The position numbers and the translations under genes were made by a program. A stretch of DNA of 7,612 nt from positions 1 through 7,612 of the forward strand of contig DATBMY010000463.1 in the NCBI GenBank assembly GCA_036554605.1. Reading direction: 5' to 3'. Shown one piece after another: positions 1 through 5,560 of the stretch (its first letter is position 1; the number at the start of each line of letters is the position of its first letter). The notes under the pieces were generated by a model. That model worked only from the letters and a program-made list of their open reading frames with translations, was not told the origin of the DNA and did no database searches. This DNA comes from DATBMY01 sp036554605. GTDB lineage: Bacteria > Acidobacteriota > Blastocatellia > UBA7656.

Positions 1-15
1 GTAGTAGCTGCCAGT

Positions 16-39
16 GCTTATTACTGGGCTTATTACTGG
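16..39. repeat. Exact 12-bp tandem direct repeat (two copies)
   Basis: The unit GCTTATTACTGG occurs twice back to back (16-27 and 28-39) without a mismatch. If the frame starting at base 1 is coding, each copy encodes Ala-Tyr-Tyr-Trp, so the repeat preserves frame. No function is assigned. Confidence 0.7.
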
Positions 40-176
40 CGGCGTCTTCCGCGTATTATAAAAGTCCACCCCGGTCCGTGGTGAGTACCGGTATCAGTCT
101 GTTCCGCGCGTGTTTTCAAGAAGATAGAGCTCTGTTAGCCCACACACCAGATGGCATTACCTTTGCTCTTATGACC

Positions 177-186
177 AGGGGGTGAT
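177..186 (+). promoter_or_regulatory. Strong ribosome binding site that decides the PBP start
   Basis: AGGGGGTGAT matches the extended Shine-Dalgarno AGGAGGTGAT at nine of ten bases. Its core lies 8 bases before the ATG at 191. The GTG at 182 and the ATG at 185 fall inside this site, so they are unlikely to be the start. Confidence 0.75.
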
Positions 187-190
187 GCGA

Positions 191-2917
191 ATGAACGAAC
201 TGAACACGCTCTCGATCAAGCAAAGGGCCGCAAGCGTCGACCAGGAAAGCTCACATAAGACACGGTCGAAAGTCTGGTCTTCGCGAGAAGCCTTCGAAAA
301 GCCCTTCAAAGCAATCTTTAGGCGGCTCAGGCAGCCGCGTGTGCTGATCACACTGGGCGTACTGGTGGTCATCACTCTCAGCGTCGGGTTTTATTTCTGG
401 GGCAAGCTCTCAAGAGAAATAGATGCTCGTTTGCAGCGCACCTTTCTTGACGATTCGATTGGCATCTTTACGTCACCATTCAAAGTATCCGTTGGAGACA
501 GGCTGGCCGCGGATGAAATTTCCAGTTATTTATTGGCGGCCGGATACCAGCAAAAGGGAAGTGGGGATGATCGGGCGGCCGGATCGTTTTCCATCGATGA
601 TAAAGGCATTGCTATAAGACCGCGCAACGGTATGGGCCTCGCCCCTATCAGGATGGAGATAAATAAGGGTCGCGTGGTCTCCTTAGAACACCTCGAAACC
701 GGGGCTAAGCTGAGGGATGCGAGGATTGAAGGCGAATTGCTCGCCGCGGTTGATGGAGATGACCGCCGAAAGCGCATCATGGTCTCGTTCGACGATATTC
801 CCGCCGGTCTTAAAAATGCAATCGTCGCCATAGAAGACCGCAGGTTCTTTAGCCATCCGGGCGTTGACTGGAGAGGCATCGCGCGCGCTTTATGGGCCGA
901 TATTGATCAGGGGGAGATAGTTCAGGGCGGCTCAACTATCACCCAGCAGCTAATCAAGAACGCATTTTTGACGAACGAGAGAAACTTCCGCCGCAAGATA
1001 AAAGAGGCCTCTATGGCGATTATTCTCGAATCGAAACTTTCGAAAGAAGAGATATTCGCCCACTATTGCAACGAAGTCTATTTAGGTCAGATGGGGAGCT
1101 TCGCCATAAACGGATTTGCGCAGGCGGCGCAGGTATATTTCGGGAAGCAGATGGATGAGCTGACGCTGGCCGAATCGGCCTTTCTAGCCGGCCTGATACA
1201 CGCGCCGAACCGGTATGGCATAAATAGAGAGAAAGCGCCTGCAATTGAGCGGCGCAATCTGGTGCTCGACGCGATGGTTCAGACCGGAGCCATAACCGCC
1301 GAGGAGGCCGATGCGGCCAGACGCGAACCTCTCGTGCTCAAGAAGCGAGAGGCAACGAACGATTATGGCAGCAGCTATTTTGTCGATTACGCGCAGAATT
1401 TTCTCGACGAGAGATATGGCGCAAGCGGGATGGCGATACGCAGGGGAGTCTATACGACGATGGACCCGCGGCTGCAGCGCGCCGCGCACGAAGCGGTAAA
1501 TAAACACGCCGAGAGGCTGGATAAGCAGCTCTCCGGTTCTAAAAAGAAGACGGAAGGCCGCCGGGTGCAGGCGGCTCTTGTCGCGCTCGACGCGCGCACG
1601 GGTGAAGTCCTGGCAATGGTTGGCGGGCGTAATTACGACGAGAGTCAGCTCAACAGAGCTACCGATGCGCGGCGGCAGCCTGGCTCAACATTCAAGCCCT
1701 TCGTCTATGCCTCAGCTCTGGGCATGAGGTCTTTCACCCCGGCGACGCGGGTGCTGGATGCGGAGCGCAGCTTCAGTTTTGATGGCGGCCGGAGAGAATA
1801 TAAGCCGACAAACTATGGCGGCGGCTATACGAACCGGGAGGTCACGTTGAGGGAAGCCTTCGCGCGCTCCTTGAATGTCCCCGCCGTTGATGTCGCGATG
1901 CGCGTCGGGCTTGGGACGATAGCCGAGCTTGCGGAAGATTGCGGCCTGGAGGATCAAAAGATATATCCTTCGATGGCGCTGGGCACGACCGAAGTTACAC
2001 CCTTACAGCTCGCGGCGGCGTACACGGCATTTGCAAATAACGGTATGGCGCTAAAACCGATACCGGTGCGGCAGATTGCGCGCGCCGATCTCGAAGGAGG
2101 AGCGGAGAGCGTATCTGCTACGAGCACGCGCGTCTTCTCTCCGCAGGTGGCATACCTGATGACAAACCTCATGCAATCGGTCGTAGAAGCAGGGACGGCG
2201 ACCAGGCTCCGCGCGCTGGGCGTAAGGGGCGCCATCGCCGGAAAGACCGGCACTTCAAATGACGGCTGGTTTGCGGCATACACACCCAACATGGTTTGCG
2301 TGGTATGGGTAGGCTATGACGATAATACTGATATCGGGCTGAAAGCATCGGACACGGCTTTGCCGCTATGGGCCGACTTTGTCAAAGAAGCGGTTGAGAT
2401 AAGAAGCGACCTTGGCGGAAACGACTTCACGAGGCCGGGCGGCATAGTAACGGCTGAGATCGATAGCGAAACCGGGATGCTTGCGACCGGCGGTTGCAGC
2501 TCGCGGCGACAGGAAGTCTTTATTTCGGGGACCGAACCCTTCGCCACCTGCTCGCACGGGTTATCGGAAGATTATTTGATGGCCGAATCTGATGAGTCTC
2601 TCGATCTCGATGGAGAAGATGAGACAGCCCTGTCTTCATCTTCCACACAGGTGTCGGAGGTTTCAATTGAGATATGCTCTCAGACCGGAAAGATTGCGTC
2701 GGCCTACTGCGAAGAGACAACGAGGCGCACTTTCAGGCTCGGTAGCGAGCCACTTGAAGTTTGCTTCGGAGACGGCCACAGAGATAAGTATAATCGTGAT
2801 GGCGCGCGCTCATTGAGCGACCGCCTCGACGGGCGGCTATTGCCGGAATTGCCGGATCGCAGAGGCGCTAAGAGGGAATCGGGCAAGAAGCGATACAAAG
2901 AGCGCGATGATAATTGA
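191..2917 (+). CDS. Class A penicillin-binding protein, PBP1B-like (bifunctional glycosyltransferase/transpeptidase)
   Basis: This enzyme polymerises lipid II into glycan strands and cross-links the stem peptides on the outer face of the inner membrane. Residues count from ATG 191 (908 aa; E. coli PBP1B has 844). There is a cytoplasmic basic N-terminus and one membrane anchor at about 51-70. A UB2H-like domain (about 91-184) follows, aligning by eye with E. coli PBP1B (IFTSPF, LLAAGYQQ, IAIRPR). The GT51 domain has EDRRF with catalytic Glu215, GGSTITQQ (246-253), RKIKE with the second Glu272, and NEVYLG. The transpeptidase has STFK (catalytic Ser499, Lys502), SLN (560-562) and KTGT (685-688). 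All key residues are present, so it should be active. The C-terminus carries two similar Cys-containing modules (about 753-790 and 824-863) joined by an acidic/Ser linker, then a basic tail. Start chosen from the ribosome binding site at 177-186. The family call is firm; the PBP1B subtype rests on the UB2H match. Confidence 0.96.
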   Translation: MNELNTLSIKQRAASVDQESSHKTRSKVWSSREAFEKPFKAIFRRLRQPRVLITLGVLVVITLSVGFYFWGKLSREIDARLQRTFLDDSIGIFTSPFKVSVGDRLAADEISSYLLAAGYQQKGSGDDRAAGSFSIDDKGIAIRPRNGMGLAPIRMEINKGRVVSLEHLETGAKLRDARIEGELLAAVDGDDRRKRIMVSFDDIPAGLKNAIVAIEDRRFFSHPGVDWRGIARALWADIDQGEIVQGGSTITQQLIKNAFLTNERNFRRKIKEASMAIILESKLSKEEIFAHYCNEVYLGQMGSFAINGFAQAAQVYFGKQMDELTLAESAFLAGLIHAPNRYGINREKAPAIERRNLVLDAMVQTGAITAEEADAARREPLVLKKREATNDYGSSYFVDYAQNFLDERYGASGMAIRRGVYTTMDPRLQRAAHEAVNKHAERLDKQLSGSKKKTEGRRVQAALVALDARTGEVLAMVGGRNYDESQLNRATDARRQPGSTFKPFVYASALGMRSFTPATRVLDAERSFSFDGGRREYKPTNYGGGYTNREVTLREAFARSLNVPAVDVAMRVGLGTIAELAEDCGLEDQKIYPSMALGTTEVTPLQLAAAYTAFANNGMALKPIPVRQIARADLEGGAESVSATSTRVFSPQVAYLMTNLMQSVVEAGTATRLRALGVRGAIAGKTGTSNDGWFAAYTPNMVCVVWVGYDDNTDIGLKASDTALPLWADFVKEAVEIRSDLGGNDFTRPGGIVTAEIDSETGMLATGGCSSRRQEVFISGTEPFATCSHGLSEDYLMAESDESLDLDGEDETALSSSSTQVSEVSIEICSQTGKIASAYCEETTRRTFRLGSEPLEVCFGDGHRDKYNRDGARSLSDRLDGRLLPELPDRRGAKRESGKKRYKERDDN

Positions 2918-2966
2918 TCATACTTGCGCGCAGGGCTATGACCGGGCGAGCAGGACCACTAGCAAC

Positions 2967-2994
2967 TTTTGATGCAGGGGAAGAATCCTATAAA
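2967..2994 (+). promoter_or_regulatory. Candidate sigma70-type promoter for the M48 peptidase gene
   Basis: A -10-like TATAAA (2989-2994, five of six consensus bases, within TATAAAAT) is preceded by a weak -35-like TTTTGA (2967-2972) at a 16-base spacing. Initiation near 3002 would leave a leader of about 55 bases. The AT-rich -10 stands out from the surrounding GC-rich sequence. It suggests the peptidase gene can be transcribed independently of the PBP gene; no terminator hairpin was seen between them. Confidence 0.4.
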
Positions 2995-3042
2995 ATAGTG
3001 CGTCAAGACTCGGCTCGCGGTGTCCTCAAGGGCGCGCGACTT

Positions 3043-3049
3043 AAGGAGG
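3043..3049 (+). promoter_or_regulatory. Ribosome binding site of the M48 peptidase gene
   Basis: AAGGAGG lies 6 bases before the ATG at 3056. It fixes that ATG as the start over the in-frame GTG at 3020, which would place this site inside the coding region and put 12 polar residues before the signal peptide. Confidence 0.85.
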
Positions 3050-3055
3050 AATAAT

Positions 3056-4459
3056 ATGAACCATCTCAGGAAACTCAAAGCAACCGCGAGCGTTTTGATG
3101 CTCAGCTGCGTGCTCGCCCTGCCGTTTGAAATCTTTGCTCAAACTCCGGTTGAAGCTCCCAGCAACAAGTACGGCTTGAGCGACGACGTAAAGCTCGGAG
3201 GCGAAGCCGCCAGGGAAGTCGAACGCCAGCTGCCGATGGTAAATGACAGCGACGTGCAGTATTACGCCGAGCGCATCGGACGCCGGTTAGTCGAGGCAAT
3301 CCCTTCGCAATTTCAGCACCCCGAGTTCCGTTACTCGTTCAAAGTCGTCAACGCCCGTGACATCAACGCATTTGCGCTTCCCGGCGGTTACACTTATGTC
3401 AATCGCGGGCTGATCGAGGCGGCTCAGAATGAAGGGCAGCTTGCGGGAGTAATGGCGCACGAGATAAGCCACGTTGCCCTGCGTCATGGCACCGCGCAGG
3501 CAGGGAAGGGACAGAAATATCAGGTCGGCTCAATCCTCGGGCAGATTGCCGGAGCCGTTATTGGCGGCGGATTGGGGCAAGTGATCGCCGGGGCCAGCCA
3601 GGTTGTGCCGGGCGTATTCCTTCTTAAGTACAGCCGCGAATATGAGAGGCAGGCCGACACTCTTGGCGCGCAGATCATGGCCAACGCTGGCTACGACCCT
3701 AGAGAGCTTGCCAACATGTTTCGCATCATAGAGCAGAACAGTGGTGGCGGCGGGCCTGAATGGTTGAGCAGCCATCCAAATCCGGGGAATCGCTATGAAG
3801 CGATAAACAGAGAGGCCGACATCCTTCGCGTGGCGGACCCGGTCAGAAACACGGCGCAGTTTACGCGCATTCAGGCGAGGCTCCGCGACATGCCGCGCGC
3901 GCGCTCGATGGAAGAGATAGGTCGCGCGAGCCAGCGCAACCCGCAGGGCGGCACCAGCGGGCGCATAGGCCGAGTCGCGTACCCGTCATCGCGCTACAGG
4001 GTTTATAACGGAGGAAATCTATTCCAGGTATCGGTGCCGGACAACTGGCGCGAGATGGGTGGCAGCAGCGAAGTGACCTTTGCGCCCGAAGGCGCTTACG
4101 GTGATTACCAGGGCAGGTTCGTATTCACACACGGAGCCATGCTCGGGGTCACGCAATCAAACAGCCGCAACCTCAGGCAGGCGACTGAAGATTTTCTGAA
4201 CCAGCTTTCGCAAAACAACCAGAACCTTCGCCGAAACGGAAACTATGAAAATGGAACCATTGCCTCGCGCAACGGGCTTGCGGTCACGCTGAGCAACCGG
4301 TCTGAAGTAACAGGCCGCAATGAAGTGGTATCGGTCTATACGACGATGCTTCGCAGCGGCGACCTCTTTTATGTGATAGGGGTCGCGCCCGAGAACGATT
4401 ACAGGGCTTACGAGCGCGTCTTCCGGACCATGGTATCGTCGCTCAGGCTCAACGATTAA
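3056..4459 (+). CDS. Secreted M48-family zinc metallopeptidase with an extra C-terminal domain
   Basis: Predicted exported zinc endopeptidase of the M48 family (relatives include BepA/LoiP and Oma1), probably acting in envelope protein quality control; that role is inferred from the family. The 467-aa protein begins with a signal peptide (basic MNHLRKLK, hydrophobic core, likely signal peptidase I cleavage after IFA at residue 28). The peptidase domain spans about 40-260: ALPGGYTYVNRGLI precedes the catalytic HEISH (His135, Glu136, His139), then a Gly-rich hydrophobic stretch (about 157-190), ERQAD with the third zinc ligand Glu197, and SSHPNPGNR (His240), equivalent to the conserved SHP of BepA-type proteins. 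Instead of the TPR repeats of BepA, residues about 310-467 form a separate domain I do not recognise, possibly PsbP/Mog1-like in pattern (VSVPDNW, then a long amphipathic helix, then strands). Cys18 lies in the hydrophobic core but lacks a good lipobox, so a lipoprotein is less likely. It follows the PBP gene by 138 bases on the same strand. Confidence 0.93.
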   Translation: MNHLRKLKATASVLMLSCVLALPFEIFAQTPVEAPSNKYGLSDDVKLGGEAAREVERQLPMVNDSDVQYYAERIGRRLVEAIPSQFQHPEFRYSFKVVNARDINAFALPGGYTYVNRGLIEAAQNEGQLAGVMAHEISHVALRHGTAQAGKGQKYQVGSILGQIAGAVIGGGLGQVIAGASQVVPGVFLLKYSREYERQADTLGAQIMANAGYDPRELANMFRIIEQNSGGGGPEWLSSHPNPGNRYEAINREADILRVADPVRNTAQFTRIQARLRDMPRARSMEEIGRASQRNPQGGTSGRIGRVAYPSSRYRVYNGGNLFQVSVPDNWREMGGSSEVTFAPEGAYGDYQGRFVFTHGAMLGVTQSNSRNLRQATEDFLNQLSQNNQNLRRNGNYENGTIASRNGLAVTLSNRSEVTGRNEVVSVYTTMLRSGDLFYVIGVAPENDYRAYERVFRTMVSSLRLND

Positions 4460-4462
4460 AGC

Positions 4463-4486
4463 GCCGGAAGCTAAATCAATTCCGGC
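4463..4486 (+). other. Small hairpin just after the M48 stop codon
   Basis: GCCGGAA (4463-4469) pairs perfectly with TTCCGGC (4480-4486) around a 10-base loop. No T-run follows, so it is probably not a terminator by itself; it sits directly before the larger palindrome and may protect or fold the 3' end of the transcript. Confidence 0.4.
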
Positions 4487-4487
4487 T

Positions 4488-4525
4488 AAACAATGATGCC
4501 CGCCGGCCGGCGGGCATCATTGTTT
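4488..4525. terminator. Bidirectional intrinsic terminator between convergent genes
   Basis: This is a perfect 38-base palindrome: each 19-base arm pairs without mismatch, with a very GC-rich centre (CCCGCCGG/CCGGCGGG) and AT-rich outer arms (AAACAATGAT/ATCATTGTTT). On either strand the RNA would be a strong GC hairpin followed by a moderately U-rich tail (AUUGUUU). It lies 28 bases after the M48 stop and 26 bases after the minus-strand lipoprotein stop, exactly where a shared terminator is expected. The U tract is interrupted, so its efficiency is uncertain. Confidence 0.85.
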
Positions 4526-4551
4526 GTACGCAAAAGTGCGGGCGGTGCATC

Positions 4552-5502
4552 CTAATGACTCGCATTGCTGTTTCCGCTCGCGTTCGAATTAGCCGGGCCA
4601 GCGCCCGCTTGCGCTCCTTCGGCCAGGACCCTGAAAGTGCGCTCGGTGCGATTATAGTCGAGGTTTCCGACCTTAAACGCAACCGGCTTGCCTGTAGCGT
4701 CAAGCAGCTCAAGAAGCACCTTGTATTCGCCCGGCGTCATATCGGTCCAGCTCCACCATACGGGCTCCCACCTTGTCAGCTCCTCGGTCTTGACCGGCTT
4801 GCCGTCCTTGCTGAGCGTGTAGCGAACCTTGAACTGACCCGGCCCGAGCGGCGCGTTGGTGAGGTAGAAATCGAGCATCAACCCGCGAGGGTCGTCATTG
4901 AGCTTGTAATCGCCCTTCGGACGCGAATACGTCAGCAGCGGCTGGCTCGCGTCCGTTCCCTGAACCGTCGGCTGGCCGACGTGAAAGACTACAAAGTCGA
5001 AAGGCGACCCGTCGGGTTCCTTTATAGACTCGTGCCATTCCCGGCTGGGGAATGCGCGCAGCGTGTGAGTTCCCGGCGCAAGGTTCTGCAGCTTGGCATG
5101 ATTGAACGGCTGGGCCGGGTTATAGTTGGCCTCGTAGGGCTCGTTGTCGATAATGACGTGGATATGCTGCCCTTTGTTGCGCGCGCTATCCATGTATATC
5201 GGAAAGTTGGTCACGCTAAACGTGGGGGCGACGGAATTGCCCTCGATTGTTGCCCCGTCAACCGGGGCCGAGTATTGAAGAGCTACGTCGCCGGAGGGCC
5301 CGGCCATGAAAGTGCCTGGGACCCCGGTAACTGGCTGCGCGCCTTGAGGCAAGCCGCCCTGTGCGGTTGACGCGGCCGTGTTGGCGTTGCCGTTGGTAGC
5401 GTTTCTGTTGTTGCTGTTGCTTGCTGGCGTTTCGCATGAAATCGATGCGGCCATAAGCATGCAAACGGCCAGGAGCTTTAAAAGCGATAGGCGTGATTGC
5501 AT
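4552..5502 (-). CDS. Asn-rich lipoprotein with two beta-type (Ig-like) domains, function unknown
   Basis: I do not recognise a named gene. Counting from the ATG at 5502 (316 aa), a lipoprotein signal peptide ends in AASISC with Cys23 as the lipidation site, so it should be anchored in the envelope. An Asn/Ala/Thr low-complexity linker follows (about 29-49), and a similar Asn/Ser/Gly tail ends the protein. Two regions (about 95-151 and 212-271) share a pattern: F-x-(V/L)-T-N-x-P, a central Asp/Pro hairpin, then APGTH or TPGEY and a final strand, which suggests duplicated beta-sandwich domains. The first includes HIHVIID and is loosely like the DUF4399 type; the second holds a Trp cluster (RWEPVWWSW). 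The start at 5502 is preferred over the adjacent ATG at 5505 because GGAGG (5508-5512) is only 2 bases from the latter. The gene is 58 bases downstream of the carboxylase on the same strand and may be co-transcribed. A weak own-promoter candidate exists (TTGTGA 5552-5557, TTTGAT 5528-5533). Confidence 0.85.
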   Translation of the reverse strand: MQSRLSLLKLLAVCMLMAASISCETPASNSNNRNATNGNANTAASTAQGGLPQGAQPVTGVPGTFMAGPSGDVALQYSAPVDGATIEGNSVAPTFSVTNFPIYMDSARNKGQHIHVIIDNEPYEANYNPAQPFNHAKLQNLAPGTHTLRAFPSREWHESIKEPDGSPFDFVVFHVGQPTVQGTDASQPLLTYSRPKGDYKLNDDPRGLMLDFYLTNAPLGPGQFKVRYTLSKDGKPVKTEELTRWEPVWWSWTDMTPGEYKVLLELLDATGKPVAFKVGNLDYNRTERTFRVLAEGAQAGAGPANSNASGNSNASH

Positions 5503-5507
5503 CATAT

Positions 5508-5512
5508 CCTCC
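5508..5512 (-). promoter_or_regulatory. Ribosome binding site of the lipoprotein gene
   Basis: On the minus strand GGAGG precedes two adjacent ATG codons. The spacing is 2 bases to the ATG at 5505 and 5 bases to the ATG at 5502. The second is the more usual distance and adds only one residue of difference. Confidence 0.75.
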
Positions 5513-5560
5513 GTGGGTTTTCAGAAAATCAAACCAGATTGCGAAATATAGTCACAAGCG

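Larger units (their letters stand above)
1..190. other. 5' leader region with no convincing complete gene
   Basis: No complete gene is recognisable here. One plus-strand frame is open from the left edge to a TGA at 82-84 and would encode a short Tyr/Trp-rich tail containing AYYW twice. A second frame is open from position 3 to a TGA at 183-185, which abuts the start region of the next gene. Either could be the end of an upstream gene, but neither is recognisable and both are short enough to be open by chance. A -10-like TATTAT (54-59) with a poor -35-like TTATTA (30-35, 18-base spacer) is a weak promoter candidate; it would give the next gene a leader of roughly 125 bases. Confidence 0.4.

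Noticed and set aside
182..190. GTG 182 or ATG 185 as the start of the PBP
   Set aside because: Both codons overlap the near-perfect Shine-Dalgarno at 177-186. ATG 191 has the correct spacing, although TGATG coupling to an upstream frame cannot be fully excluded.
1959..2000. Possible frameshift or gene break in the PBP
   Set aside because: The reading frame is continuous, and all GT51 and transpeptidase motifs occur in order with normal spacing, so the gene is intact.
3020..3055. Upstream GTG start for the M48 peptidase
   Set aside because: It would add 12 polar residues before the signal peptide and place the strong AAGGAGG site inside the coding region; ATG 3056 fits better.
3095..3112. 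Lipobox-like Cys18 in the M48 signal peptide
   Set aside because: The residues before the Cys (M-L-S) make a poor lipobox, and the hydrophobic core continues past it to a better signal peptidase I site after residue 28.
4555..5370. Long plus-strand open frame of 271 codons opposite the lipoprotein gene
   Set aside because: It lies wholly antisense to a gene with a lipoprotein signal, a good ribosome binding site and domain patterning. It has no recognisable domain, and long antisense frames are common in GC-rich coding sequence.
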